The notes: generated by a model from the letters alone, not told the origin. Positions 26,754-35,869 are shown, numbered from the stretch's first letter. The stretch is 51,478 nucleotides of DNA from an uncultured Lachnospiraceae bacterium (GCA_947589305.1 CANQAP010000012.1:1-51478), one strand, 5' to 3'. Numbers and translations are program-made.

Positions 26754-27737
26754 TTAAGATTTCCATAAATCATCCAAGGTTTTCGCTTTCAGTAAAGTTT
26801 TATATGAAGAATATCTTGGCGCTTGCGGAGCCTGCCCCTTTTTTTCTCCCAGTCCGATTTTATTGATTTTACTCAAACTGCCATTCTTAAAAAACACAAT
26901 ATATTTGTTAGTATCCCGATACTTTTCAATTCGATCTACTTCGGCAATATAGGTAATGCCTGATATTGGAGCAACCTGATAAGCTGCAATATACTTAATC
27001 TTATCAAGCATAGCGCCGGCAATGCGAATTGCAAACCACCGTTCGTTTTTCACAAACTCTTCATTGAAGCCATCTTCTCGAGCAGGAACAACGATTGTAT
27101 CTAGCTCGTCGGCATCTTCACTATCGAGCATATCAATCAATATTTCATCCTTAAACGGAGTGAAACGATGGAGCGTTTTTTCGCCGCACACGTAGGTTTG
27201 AGCCTCTATTACATCAGTTGACATTGTAAGTTGTCCCATGACGTTATTGAGTTCTTCTGTTGCTTCATCAATTATGATGATGGCAGCAGGCTTGTTATCG
27301 TATATGACTTTATCAAGAAGTTCATTTTTATTGCTAAAATTCGAGTGTGAAAAATACTCTTTTAGCTTGTTCTGCTTATCATGATCTGAATCAATTGCGG
27401 ATATCAATAGGTTTTTAATCTTATATTTGTCGATATCAGATGATATTCCAAACCTCAAAATTTGTTCTCCAATATGGCCATAAACATCGTGACTATGAAG
27501 CTCGACTTCAACAAGATACAGACGAGGGTCACTATGAAAGGTCAAATCCAAATAGTAGCCATCCGGGATAGTAGCCCCTTTTTTGGGTTTGCCGATCAGC
27601 TTCTTAAAATCAAAATAGATACCATCCTTTCCCAAAATAGCATCAACATTTGCAACAATCATCTTTTCAAATTCAGATTCTTTTTCGTACTGATACCGCG
27701 TGTAGGTGTTACCATCATTATCGATTATTTTGTACAT
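26754..27737 (-). CDS. PD-(D/E)XK nuclease-like protein (DUF5655-type)
   Basis: 327 residues from the ATG at 27737, with AGGAGG 6 bases upstream; the open frame continues far upstream but only as overlap with the ATPase gene. The N-terminal 120 residues show a restriction-endonuclease-like arrangement: Glu in KESEFEKMIVANV, Asp in IPDGYYLDL, and the E-x-E of LYLVEVELHSHD, followed by YGHIGEQILRFG. The C-terminal half (FVKNERWFAIRI, IKYIAAYQVAPISGITYIAEV) resembles the DUF5655-associated region. It follows the AAA ATPase gene by 31 bases and probably forms a two-gene unit with it. No experimental function is known to me for this pair. Confidence 0.65.
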   Translation of the reverse strand: MYKIIDNDGNTYTRYQYEKESEFEKMIVANVDAILGKDGIYFDFKKLIGKPKKGATIPDGYYLDLTFHSDPRLYLVEVELHSHDVYGHIGEQILRFGISSDIDKYKIKNLLISAIDSDHDKQNKLKEYFSHSNFSNKNELLDKVIYDNKPAAIIIIDEATEELNNVMGQLTMSTDVIEAQTYVCGEKTLHRFTPFKDEILIDMLDSEDADELDTIVVPAREDGFNEEFVKNERWFAIRIAGAMLDKIKYIAAYQVAPISGITYIAEVDRIEKYRDTNKYIVFFKNGSLSKINKIGLGEKKGQAPQAPRYSSYKTLLKAKTLDDLWKS

Positions 27738-27768
27738 TCTTAACCTCCTATGTTTCCTTGTATATGAC

Positions 27769-29154
27769 TTATAAAATATCTTTATAAGATACCAATGTGA
27801 CATTTCCCATCTCTTTCGCCCTGTCGGCACACCCTTTTGTAAACCCGGACTTAGCAAAGAGGTAGAAGTGCTTCTTTTTATACGGAAACATCTCGCTTCG
27901 CTTAGCAAGCGTTTCCAGCACGCCGAGATCAACCTTTTCATTTGTCCATTTACACTCGCCGAAAAGGGCGGTGGTTTTGTCCTGTTCTGCGAGAATGTCG
28001 ATCTCCGCCTGACGCTTTTCTTTCGGATCGTTTCCCCACCAGCGACCAAGAGAGGAAAACCGTACCGGGCATTTCCCGGTCAGCAGCAGTTTCCAAAGAT
28101 ACTGCTTGCAGATTTCCTCAAACACCTTACCCATATAGTCGGATAAAAACGGCTCGATGCGCTGATATGCGAGATCGGCGGCGCCACGAGCGATAATGGA
28201 ATTGTTCTCCGGTACAAAGCGATACCAGAAGCGAAACAGGTTGTCTTCGATTGCGTAAATCGTTTTCCGCGATGCCGTTTCACCGTAAGGTGTATCTTTT
28301 CGGATAATCCCGAGGGCGACAAGGTTTTTCACATAGGTGGAACACACATTGGTGTCCTCGCCGACCTTGCTGGAGATCTCCGCCATCCGGGTAGAACCGG
28401 TGGCAATGGCGGTGATAATGGCGTTATAGAGTGCAGGCTCTCGCACCTCCTGCTTGAGCAGGTTTTCCGGCTCCTCAAAGAGTGCCGAAGCGGGATTTAG
28501 AAATGTGTTTTTGATATTGTCCTCGACACTCTGTTTATCGTTCATTTGCAGCAGATACTGCGGCGTTCCGCCGACGATCCCGTAGATCAGCGCCTTGTCC
28601 TCGTCGGAGAAATTCTTACAATACCGGCAGGTCTCCTCAAAGTCAAAGGGGAGGAGTTTCATCTGTGCCGTCCGCCGACCGTAAAGCGGCGCTTTGTAGG
28701 CAAGGACGTGATCCTCCATATAGGACATAGACGAGCCGCAAAGGATCAACATCAGCTTTACGTTATCCTTGTACTTGTCGATCAGAAGCTGAAGCGTGGA
28801 TGCAAGGCTTTTTTCCGACCGGGCAACATAGGGATACTCATCAATGGCAAGGATGAGCCGCTCCTTTTCGGACAGCTTAAATACATACTCCAAAGCCGCC
28901 TGAAAGGAGAGGAAAGACCCCTCCGTCTCAATCCCGGTACGATACTCAAAAATGCTCCTGCTGAAGTTCTCGAGATTTTGCTTGGCATTGCTCTCAACGC
29001 CCATAAAATAGACGGCGTTTTTGTCCCGGATAAATTGGTTGATCAGCGCCGTTTTTCCGACACGCCGCCGCCCGTATATGACAGTGAATTCAAATTTATT
29101 TGAAGAATACAGTTTGCTCAGAGCTTCCAGTTCCCGTTCTCTACCGATAAACAT
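27769..29154 (-). CDS. AAA ATPase with C-terminal DUF234/nuclease-like domain
   Basis: 461 residues from the ATG at 29154 (GGGAGGTAG upstream). Family opening MFIGRERELEAL, Walker A YGRRRVGKTALI (about residue 28), Walker B LILAIDEYPYVA, then a winged helix (STRMAEISSKVGEDTNVCSTYVKNLVALGII). The C-terminal DUF234 domain contains RQAEIDILAEQDKTTALFGECKW, a D-x-n-E-x-K motif of the PD-(D/E)XK fold. Such archaeal-type ATPases are widespread and poorly understood; mobile-element and defence links have been suggested. It is the first gene of a two-gene unit and has a striking palindrome over its promoter. Confidence 0.85.
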   Translation of the reverse strand: MFIGRERELEALSKLYSSNKFEFTVIYGRRRVGKTALINQFIRDKNAVYFMGVESNAKQNLENFSRSIFEYRTGIETEGSFLSFQAALEYVFKLSEKERLILAIDEYPYVARSEKSLASTLQLLIDKYKDNVKLMLILCGSSMSYMEDHVLAYKAPLYGRRTAQMKLLPFDFEETCRYCKNFSDEDKALIYGIVGGTPQYLLQMNDKQSVEDNIKNTFLNPASALFEEPENLLKQEVREPALYNAIITAIATGSTRMAEISSKVGEDTNVCSTYVKNLVALGIIRKDTPYGETASRKTIYAIEDNLFRFWYRFVPENNSIIARGAADLAYQRIEPFLSDYMGKVFEEICKQYLWKLLLTGKCPVRFSSLGRWWGNDPKEKRQAEIDILAEQDKTTALFGECKWTNEKVDLGVLETLAKRSEMFPYKKKHFYLFAKSGFTKGCADRAKEMGNVTLVSYKDIL

Positions 29155-29183
29155 AACACTACCTCCCATTTTAGGGTAGCTAT

Positions 29184-29245
29184 AGTATATCCCCAAAAAG
29201 CAATTTAGTCAAGTATGATTCGGTAAATCATACTTGACTAAATTG
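29184..29245 (-). promoter_or_regulatory. Promoter with perfect 20-bp-arm palindrome (operator)
   Basis: Arms at 29201-29220 and 29226-29245 are exact inverted copies with a 5-base spacer (CGGTA). On the minus strand TTGACT (29212-29207), part of the left arm, and TATACT (29189-29184) are 17 bases apart, a near-consensus promoter for the ATPase gene. A protein bound to the palindrome would cover the -35 box. The same arms could alternatively fold as a hairpin in a transcript arriving from upstream. Confidence 0.75.
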
Positions 29246-29332
29246 AAATTTTGAATCAGACAGAAAAAATTGTGATGGTTCCCACTAACTGATGCACTCT
29301 GATTGATTGTAAATGCCGAACAGAGTCTCTTT

Positions 29333-30013
29333 TCAACGTTTCAATGTTTTCAGATATTCTTTTACTGTGGTCTCGATCCGGTAGCTTTCAAGCGCTTTCT
29401 GAATCGCTTTGTTATGCGTCCATACGTCCAGTATCGGCTTCTGTAAATACGGGATCACAGCGTCATACTGCTTCACCAGCGCCTCGCTAAAGTACCAAGC
29501 AACCGCCATATTGATATAATAGTGGTCGGATCGTATATGAGCAACCAGTTCCGGCATTTCCGGTTCAAACGCATCTTCTAAATAATCACCACGTAATGTG
29601 ACAATGCCAAAGCGAACGGTATAGGGATGCGGGCTGACCAACCATTGCCTGATATGTCCATAAACTAACGGCAGATTTTTGCGGAATGCTTTGGGTGATA
29701 ACATATCACAGGTTGCCCAATTATCCACATAAGGCAAAAACCGCTCCACCTCATCTAGCAACTCCTCTACATCCCGATACAGCAGGGACAGCAACGCTCC
29801 ATGCAGATTGTTTTCCTCATAATACGCATGCGGCAGTTCCTGCAAAAATGCCTTTACATCCGTAGATTTTGCCACCTGTTTTGCGTATTTTCGTACATCC
29901 GGCATCCGGACTCCAATGATCTGTTCCTTAGGAACGGTCGGTATCAGCTTGGCATGAAAGTCACGGTACGCCTCATCCTGAAGGGCAAACAACCCTTTGG
30001 TTATAGAAGTCAT
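29333..30013 (-). CDS. AlkD-type DNA alkylation repair protein
   Basis: 226 residues, starting with an ATGA overlap on the stop codon of iorB. It is an all-helical HEAT-like DNA glycosylase family: IIGVRMPDVRKYAKQVAK, YEENNLHGALLSLL, LPYVDNWATCDMLSPKAF, YTVRFGIVTLRGDYL and YYINMAVAWYFSEALV. AlkD excises positively charged alkylated bases. Its cotranscription with iorAB looks incidental. Confidence 0.9.
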   Translation of the reverse strand: MTSITKGLFALQDEAYRDFHAKLIPTVPKEQIIGVRMPDVRKYAKQVAKSTDVKAFLQELPHAYYEENNLHGALLSLLYRDVEELLDEVERFLPYVDNWATCDMLSPKAFRKNLPLVYGHIRQWLVSPHPYTVRFGIVTLRGDYLEDAFEPEMPELVAHIRSDHYYINMAVAWYFSEALVKQYDAVIPYLQKPILDVWTHNKAIQKALESYRIETTVKEYLKTLKR

Positions 30014-30579
30014 AAGACATATCCCCGTTCAAATGCCTGAAGATTTACCTCTACCGTTTTCGGCGGAACTGTGTGTTTGATGACTGTCCGCCAGTCTTCT
30101 TTGGAATAATCCATATGCTGTGCCGCAACCCCCAAGACGATGATATTAAACACTTTTGCATTCCCCAATTTCTTTGCCTCTGCCATCGCATCTACGGCAT
30201 AGACTTTATGGGATGCAGACAATTCTTCAATGATTCCCTCTGGATATTCGGCAGCTCCCGTCACGACTGTGATCGGATCCATCCGCTGATCATTGACAAT
30301 GATAACACCGTCTTTTTTCAGGAAATGGGCATATCGCTTTGCCTCTAACCGTTCAAATGCGATCAGCACATCCGCCTGCCCTTCTTCTACGATCGGCTCT
30401 GCAACCGATTCCCCATATCGTACATAGGTCACCACACTGCCGCCACGTTGTGCCATACCGTGTACTTCAGACAGTTTGACGTCATAATTTGCATGCAGGG
30501 CAAGTCCGCCAAGGATCCGGCTGGTTAAGAGCGTTCCCTGTCCACCGACTCCCACGATCATAATGTTTTTTGTTTCCAC
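30010..30579 (-). CDS. iorB: Indolepyruvate:ferredoxin oxidoreductase, beta subunit
   Basis: 189 residues. The start is GTG (30579-30577), overlapping the last base of the iorA stop, so translation is coupled. It carries VGVGGQGTLLTSRILGGLA, SEVHGMAQRGGSVVTYVR and a Rossmann-like domain, as in the gamma-type subunit of 2-oxoacid:ferredoxin oxidoreductases. With IorA it oxidatively decarboxylates aryl pyruvates (indolepyruvate, phenylpyruvate) to aryl-acetyl-CoA, reducing ferredoxin. Confidence 0.92.
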   Translation of the reverse strand: METKNIMIVGVGGQGTLLTSRILGGLALHANYDVKLSEVHGMAQRGGSVVTYVRYGESVAEPIVEEGQADVLIAFERLEAKRYAHFLKKDGVIIVNDQRMDPITVVTGAAEYPEGIIEELSASHKVYAVDAMAEAKKLGNAKVFNIIVLGVAAQHMDYSKEDWRTVIKHTVPPKTVEVNLQAFERGYVL

Positions 30580-32315
30580 TATTTTGCCACCTCCTCAATC
30601 GCGCCGAAATTACAGAGCTGCTTACATAATCCGCAGGCATTACACATCGTTTCATCAATGGCAATAGTACCGTTCTCCTGCTTGGTTAACGCCGGACAGC
30701 CCGGTCGCAGACACATGCCGCATTTTTTACATTTTTCCGGAATCGGTACGCATTTATTCGGATATACATTGCCTTTTAGCAGAACGCAAGGCGACTTGGT
30801 GATGATCACTGAAATTTCTTCCCGTTGCGTCTCTTCTTTGACAACCTGTTCCAAAGTCCTGATATCAAATGCGTTCACTTCTATGACATGCTCAATGCCG
30901 ATTGCTTTGCACAACTGATAGATATTGATCGCATATGTAGGTTCTCCCTTTAAGGTCTTTCCGGTCGCCGCATGATCCTGATGTCCAGTCATGCCGGTCG
31001 TCGAGTTATCTAAGATGATCACCGTACCGGTTGCCTGATTATATACCATATTCATCAAGGAATTGATTCCGGTGTGCATAAAGGTACTGTCTCCGATGAC
31101 GGCTACCCATTTTTTGATATAATCCTTACCTTTAGCCTTTTCCATACCGTGCAGGGTGGAAATGGATGCTCCCATACAGATGGTCGTATCGACTACGTTC
31201 AGCGGCGCCACCGCGCCCAAAGTATAACAACCGATATCCCCTGCCGCATGGATTCCCAATTTTTTCAAAACCGAATATACACTTCTGTGCGGACAGCCCG
31301 GGCATAGGATCGGCGGGCGAGCCGGAACGTCGGCTGGTTTTTCCAAATCCATCTCCTGATGCAGAAATGCCTTTCTTAAAAGATTTGCACTGTATTCCCC
31401 CTGTACCGTCAACAATTCTTTTCCGTAGCACGGAATGCCCCAAGAACGTACCTGTTCTTCAATAATCGGATCCAGTTCTTCCACAATATAGAGTTCGTCC
31501 ACCATAGCCGCAAAGTCTAAGATCATCTGTTTTGGAAGCGGGTTGACCAAACCAAGCTTTAAGATGCTGGCATTTGGCAGAACCTCCTTTACATACTGAT
31601 ACTCAATGCCGGCAGTGATGATACCGATTTTCGTATCACCTGCTTCGATCCGGTTGATTGGCATAGCGGCTCCGTCTTTTGCCATTTCTAATTCCCGCTG
31701 TTCCACAAACAAATGTCTGCCCTTCGCATTGTTCGGCATCATCACGAATTTCGCAGGATTCCGCTCATATGGTCTGTCTTCCGGCACCTTGCGTTCTTCT
31801 AACGCCACCAATCCCTGCGAATGCGATAACCGTGTGGTAGTACGCAAAATAACCGGTGTATCATATCGTTCGCTTAATTCAAAAGCATATTTCATAAAGT
31901 CTTTTGCTTCCTGACTGTCGGACGGCTGCAACACCGGTACATGCGCCGCCCGAGCCACGGCACGGGTATCCTGTTCATTTTGAGAACTATACAACCCCGG
32001 ATCATCTGCCGCTACCAATACCATACCGGCGTTGACGCCGCCGTATGACATGGTATATAACGGATCGGATGCCACATTCACTCCTACATGCTTCATACAA
32101 CACATAGAACGCACGCCGCTGATACAGGCTCCGATCGCCACTTCTGTCGCTACTTTCTCATTTGGCGCCCATTCGGCATAAACGTCATCATACTGCACCA
32201 GACTTTCACTGATTTCCGTACTCGGAGTCCCCGGATAAGCGGAAGATACTTTTACACCCGCTTCCCATGCTCCTCTGGCAATGGCTTCATTGCCTAACAT
32301 AATTTTTTTCTCCAT
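30579..32315 (-). CDS. iorA: Indolepyruvate:ferredoxin oxidoreductase, alpha subunit
   Basis: 578 residues; AAAGGAACC precedes the ATG. The pyrimidine-binding part opens with LGNEAIARGAWEAGVKVSSAYPGTPSTEI. The TPP-binding core is GDIGCYTLGAVAPL and then VIGDSTFMHTGINSLMNM. The C-terminal ferredoxin-like domain has two 4Fe-4S clusters: CKKCGMCLRPGCPA and CNACGLCKQLCN. It works with IorB in anaerobic aromatic amino acid fermentation in the cytosol. The order iorA-iorB-alkD forms one transcription unit. Confidence 0.94.
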   Translation of the reverse strand: MEKKIMLGNEAIARGAWEAGVKVSSAYPGTPSTEISESLVQYDDVYAEWAPNEKVATEVAIGACISGVRSMCCMKHVGVNVASDPLYTMSYGGVNAGMVLVAADDPGLYSSQNEQDTRAVARAAHVPVLQPSDSQEAKDFMKYAFELSERYDTPVILRTTTRLSHSQGLVALEERKVPEDRPYERNPAKFVMMPNNAKGRHLFVEQRELEMAKDGAAMPINRIEAGDTKIGIITAGIEYQYVKEVLPNASILKLGLVNPLPKQMILDFAAMVDELYIVEELDPIIEEQVRSWGIPCYGKELLTVQGEYSANLLRKAFLHQEMDLEKPADVPARPPILCPGCPHRSVYSVLKKLGIHAAGDIGCYTLGAVAPLNVVDTTICMGASISTLHGMEKAKGKDYIKKWVAVIGDSTFMHTGINSLMNMVYNQATGTVIILDNSTTGMTGHQDHAATGKTLKGEPTYAINIYQLCKAIGIEHVIEVNAFDIRTLEQVVKEETQREEISVIITKSPCVLLKGNVYPNKCVPIPEKCKKCGMCLRPGCPALTKQENGTIAIDETMCNACGLCKQLCNFGAIEEVAK

Positions 32316-32362
32316 CTATAGGTTCCTTTCTATCCGTTTTTCTTTCATCATACAACCGTGCA

Positions 32363-34327
32363 TTAATCATGCCGCTTTTCGCGGATTTCCTGCGTCAGAT
32401 CTGCCAAGAATGTATCTAACGGCATGGCTCCCAGATCACCGTCGTCGCCCCTGCGTCTGACAGATACCGTATGATCCGCTTCCTCATTGGCTCCCACGAT
32501 CAGCATATATGGAATCTTTTCCAAACGCGCCTCCCGTATTTTGTATCCGATCTTTTCGGCACGTTCATCCACGGTCACTTTGATATCTGCCGCCCGCAGT
32601 TTCGCGAATACCTGTTTTGCATAATCCAGATATTTATCGGAAATCGGCAGAATCCTTACCTGCTCCGGCATCAGCCATGTCGGCAATGCTCCTGCATATT
32701 TTTCGATCAGCCATGCGAGCGTCCGCTCATAACAGCCCATCGAGGTCCGGTGAATAATGTAAGGACGTTTCTTTTCTCCGTTTTGATCCACATAATACAT
32801 ATCGAACCGTTCTGCCAAGAACATATCCAACTGTATAGTGATCATCGTATCTTCTTTACCGTATACATTTTTTGCCTGTATATCTAACTTTGGTCCGTAA
32901 AATGCAGCTTCCCCGTCCTCTTCCGTATAATCCAGTCCGATCTCATCCAATATCTCCCGCATGGCGTCCTGTACACGATCCCATTCTTCCGGCGTACCCA
33001 AATATTTATCGCTATTATTCGGATCCCACTTCGACATACGATATGTGACATCTTCTTCCAAACCAAGTACCGTCAGACAATATTTTGCCAGCTTCACACA
33101 GCCTTTGAACTCCTCTTTGATCTGCTCCGGTGTACAGATCAAGTGTCCTTCGGAAATGGTAAACTGCCGGACGCGTGTCAGTCCGTGCATTTCACCGGAG
33201 TCCTCATTTCGGAAAATTGTTGAAGTCTCGCCCATGCGGTATGGCAAGTCACGATAACTTTTTTGCGTGGCTTTATAAACATAATACTGAAACGGGCAAG
33301 TCATCGGACGCAGCGCCAGAATCTCTTTTCCGGAACGACTGACCCCATTTTCATCTTCATCATCTTCCCCGAGAATAAACATGCCGTCTTTGTAATGGAA
33401 CCAGTGATCGGAGATTTTATACAGGTCGGATTTTGCCATCAACGGCGTTCTCGTCCGTACATATCCCCATTCATAATCTTCCAGATCTTCAATCCAACGC
33501 TGCAGCGTCTGAATGATCTTGGTTCCTTTCGGCATAAAGAGCGGTAATCCCTGACCGATCACATCTACGGTAGTAAACAACTGCATTTCCCGTCCCAGAC
33601 GGTTATGATCACGCAGGCGAATCGTTTCCAAGTATGCCAGCCGCTCTTCCAGATCTGCCTTTTTCGTATAAGCCGTTCCATAAATCCGCGTCAGCATTTT
33701 TTTATTGGAATCTCCTCTCCAGTAGGCGCCGGAAGAGGAAGTCAGCTTAAAGAATTTAACCGCTTTTGTATTCATCAAATGCGGACCTGCACATAAATCC
33801 GTAAAATCGCCCTGCGTATAAAAACTGATCACCGCATCCTCCGGTAAATCCCGGATCAATTCGACTTTATAAGGTTCCTGTTTTTCTTCCATTAGCCGGA
33901 TCGCTTCTTCCCGCGGCAGGGTAAATGTCGTAATCTCGTCTCCCTGCTTGACGATCTTTTTCATTTCCGCTTCAATCGCATCCAGATCTTCCCGTGATAA
34001 CGGCGGCATGTCAAAATCATAATAGAACCCTTCCTCAATCGCCGGTCCGATCGTACATTTTGCATCTGGATACAGATGCTTTACCGCCTGTGCTAAAATA
34101 TGGGACGCCGTATGCCGGAATGTTTTCTTTCCTGCCTCATCCTGAAACGTCAATATACTTAACGTACAATCCTCCGTTAGCACCGTCCGCAGATCGACCA
34201 CCTTGCCGTCTACTTCACCGGCACACGCCACACGAGCCAACCCCTCACTGATATCATTTGCAATATCAATGACAGACATTGCCTGCCCATATTCTTTTAC
34301 TGAACCATCTTTTAATGTGATTTTCAT
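32363..34327 (-). CDS. thrS: Threonine--tRNA ligase
   Basis: 654 residues from the ATG at 34327 (AAGGAAGG upstream); a 20-codon extension overlaps the leader terminator and is not used. Domains in order: TGS (residues 1-60), the editing domain with HTASHILAQAV and later CAGPH, the class II catalytic core (motif 2 FRNEDSGEMHGLTRVRQF, motif 3 MGCYERTLAWLIEKYAG) and the C-terminal anticodon-binding domain. Zinc-site residues are visible in RPMTCPF. Expression is controlled by the threonine T-box leader just upstream. Confidence 0.96.
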   Translation of the reverse strand: MKITLKDGSVKEYGQAMSVIDIANDISEGLARVACAGEVDGKVVDLRTVLTEDCTLSILTFQDEAGKKTFRHTASHILAQAVKHLYPDAKCTIGPAIEEGFYYDFDMPPLSREDLDAIEAEMKKIVKQGDEITTFTLPREEAIRLMEEKQEPYKVELIRDLPEDAVISFYTQGDFTDLCAGPHLMNTKAVKFFKLTSSSGAYWRGDSNKKMLTRIYGTAYTKKADLEERLAYLETIRLRDHNRLGREMQLFTTVDVIGQGLPLFMPKGTKIIQTLQRWIEDLEDYEWGYVRTRTPLMAKSDLYKISDHWFHYKDGMFILGEDDEDENGVSRSGKEILALRPMTCPFQYYVYKATQKSYRDLPYRMGETSTIFRNEDSGEMHGLTRVRQFTISEGHLICTPEQIKEEFKGCVKLAKYCLTVLGLEEDVTYRMSKWDPNNSDKYLGTPEEWDRVQDAMREILDEIGLDYTEEDGEAAFYGPKLDIQAKNVYGKEDTMITIQLDMFLAERFDMYYVDQNGEKKRPYIIHRTSMGCYERTLAWLIEKYAGALPTWLMPEQVRILPISDKYLDYAKQVFAKLRAADIKVTVDERAEKIGYKIREARLEKIPYMLIVGANEEADHTVSVRRRGDDGDLGAMPLDTFLADLTQEIREKRHD

Positions 34328-34368
34328 TTGATTCCTTCCTTTCCGTTTACATTCTGTATCCCTTTGCA

Positions 34369-34405
34369 TAAAAAATCCCTGACGCATACTAAGTATACGT
34401 CAGGG
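34369..34405 (-). terminator. T-box leader terminator
   Basis: Stem TCCCTGACGCATACT / AAGTATACGTCAGGGA (34376-34405), followed on the minus strand by a run of six to seven T. The 5' arm overlaps the sequence just after the T-box antiterminator motif, as expected for mutually exclusive folds. Confidence 0.9.
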
Positions 34406-34641
34406 ACGATCATTGCGCGGTTCCACCCTGATTCCTTACCATGTGTAAGGCTCTTCATTGGACGATAACGGTGTCTGCCGTCTTTCTTTCCGATAAAAAT
34501 ACTGCTTTATCTCTTATCATCCCGAAAGAAGCTCCAAGCTGGTGTTCAAAAGTTTCTACCTGAAATCCCTCTCAGCGTATAGGATTCTCTCTGTCAAGCG
34601 ATCCCTTTCTACTGGTCTTGTCAACGCTATATTTCTGATAT
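34376..34641 (-). promoter_or_regulatory. T-box riboswitch, threonine specific
   Basis: The minus strand carries the T-box core AGGGTGGAACCGCG (34418-34431), the hallmark that pairs with the uncharged tRNA acceptor end. Upstream are AGAGAG, GCTGAGAG and, on the 3' side of stem I, GAACACCAGCTTGGAGC, where ACC (a Thr codon) followed by A is the likely specifier. The TGGA bulge implies a tRNA with U as discriminator base. When threonine is short, uncharged tRNA(Thr) would stabilise the antiterminator and allow thrS transcription. Confidence 0.92.
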
Positions 34642-34647
34642 AACGTG

Positions 34648-34676
34648 ATTTTAATCGAAACCGTTAAAAAAGTCAA
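34648..34676 (-). promoter_or_regulatory. Promoter of the thrS T-box transcript
   Basis: TTGACT (34676-34671) and TAAAAT (34653-34648) with a 17-base spacer on the minus strand; the start is expected near 34641. Confidence 0.8.
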
Positions 34677-34834
34677 GAGGGGCAAATTCTGGGTGCCGAT
34701 CATCGTTAGGGATCAGGCATGAGACTGCATTTCCATTTTTTGAAAAACTAACGGGTATTAGAACCGTTCAAATGGGAATCCTATCGTAAGAGTCATACGA
34801 TGACGACCCACTCCGACAGAAAGAAGGGATGTCT

Positions 34835-35497
34835 ATGCCATCTGCCATTACACATTACGAATTCGGGCAAACTATATTTCGACAACTACCGGACGAACTG
34901 CATCAAATCGTCCGGCATCATCTTCCCCTTTACACCATCGGTCTATATGGTTTTACTATGTTTTATTTCCCGTTTCCACGCTTCCGCCGGATGGACCGCA
35001 CGATCAAATCCTCTATATCGGACACAGATTGGTATACGTTCTTTCAACACGCTTTGTCTGTCTTACGGGATAGCGGCGATCCGGAAGCAGGTCTTGCCTA
35101 TCTGTTCGGATGTATCTGTCATTTCAGTCTGGAACGTGAATGGTACGATACGGTCATCCCTGATCACAAATCACGGTCCAAACGGTTCCAACGCAAATTT
35201 TATCTACCAGAATCCCCTGCTCCCCGAGACGGAGATACAGATATTATCGCTTCTTTTTTCCCATTTCTTACCGGCAAGCAGATCCGAAAGTTCTTTGCCT
35301 GCCAGTCGGTTTTTCATGCCCTGCCGTGGCTGTCCAAACATGCGCGATCCGATCGTTTTACAGATATCACAGAAGAAACAAGGCAAAGGCAAGCCGCTGT
35401 GCCGCTCGCTTTGCATCTATGCGAAAATTATTATAATGCTTACAGTGAGATTGATATTTTATCCGAACAATTCCATGGGATTCTTGAAACAAGCTAA
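34835..35497 (+). CDS. Zinc-dependent phospholipase C-like protein, probably degenerate
   Basis: 220 residues from the ATG at 34835 (AGAAGG 7 bases upstream). The opening MPSAITHYEFGQTIFRQLP and the later YLFGCICHFSLERE resemble the bacterial zinc-dependent phospholipase C family (PF00882-like), which normally has GPDIFF and CHFALD at these points. Here the first reads GFTMFYF, losing the metal-binding Asp, and the second has Glu for Asp. His 7 and the CH histidine remain. Catalysis is therefore doubtful. No signal peptide. Identification rests on the two motifs and the overall length. Confidence 0.65.
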   Translation: MPSAITHYEFGQTIFRQLPDELHQIVRHHLPLYTIGLYGFTMFYFPFPRFRRMDRTIKSSISDTDWYTFFQHALSVLRDSGDPEAGLAYLFGCICHFSLEREWYDTVIPDHKSRSKRFQRKFYLPESPAPRDGDTDIIASFFPFLTGKQIRKFFACQSVFHALPWLSKHARSDRFTDITEETRQRQAAVPLALHLCENYYNAYSEIDILSEQFHGILETS

Positions 35498-35524
35498 GTC
35501 CCGCCGGATGTCAACCGACGGGAC
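35498..35524. terminator. Hairpin between converging genes
   Basis: GTCCCG(C)CGG...CCG(A)CGGGAC forms a stem with one internal mismatch, directly at the stop codon of the phospholipase-like gene and 21 bases from the spoIIID stop. No strong T run. Confidence 0.45.
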
Positions 35525-35545
35525 CGTATGATGAGATTGTCTGTT

Positions 35546-35800
35546 TTACATATGCTGATGAAGATATTTCTCCTTTGTTGCCATTCCACCCCGGATATGG
35601 CGTTCGGATTTGTTGATATCTAACACGATCCTCGCCTTGGCTGCCAGCGACGGATTAAATTGGATTAACCGTTCTGTGATATCTTTATGTACCGTCGATT
35701 TGCTAACCCCAAATTTCTTTGCTGTCTGCCGTACTGTTGCATTTTCATCTACAATATATTGGGCAACCTCAATTGCTCGCTCCTCAATATAAGCTTTCAC
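35546..35800 (-). CDS. spoIIID: Sporulation transcriptional regulator SpoIIID
   Basis: 84 residues, AGAGGTTGAGGG upstream. The sequence is highly characteristic: YIEERAIEVAQYIVDENATVRQTAKKFGVSKSTVHKD with a helix-turn-helix, then NPSLAAKARIVLDINKSERHIRGG. SpoIIID is a mother-cell DNA-binding protein that switches gene expression between sigma-E and sigma-K stages of endospore formation. Its presence argues that the host is spore-forming or recently descended from one. Confidence 0.95.
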   Translation of the reverse strand: MKAYIEERAIEVAQYIVDENATVRQTAKKFGVSKSTVHKDITERLIQFNPSLAAKARIVLDINKSERHIRGGMATKEKYLHQHM

Positions 35801-35869
35801 ATGAAACCCTCAACCTCTTGTTTTTACAATTTATGCAGGGATTCAGGGTTGTATTACTGATAGTTCGTT

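Noticed and set aside
27738-28049. N-terminal extension of the nuclease-like gene (about 104 codons).
   Set aside because: It overlaps the AAA ATPase coding sequence, is rich in Arg and Ser as expected of a shadow frame, and AGGAGG directly precedes the ATG at 27737.
34800-35531. Longer plus-strand frame (243 codons) over the phospholipase-like gene.
   Set aside because: It is a shadow frame; the 220-residue frame has the ribosome site and family motifs.
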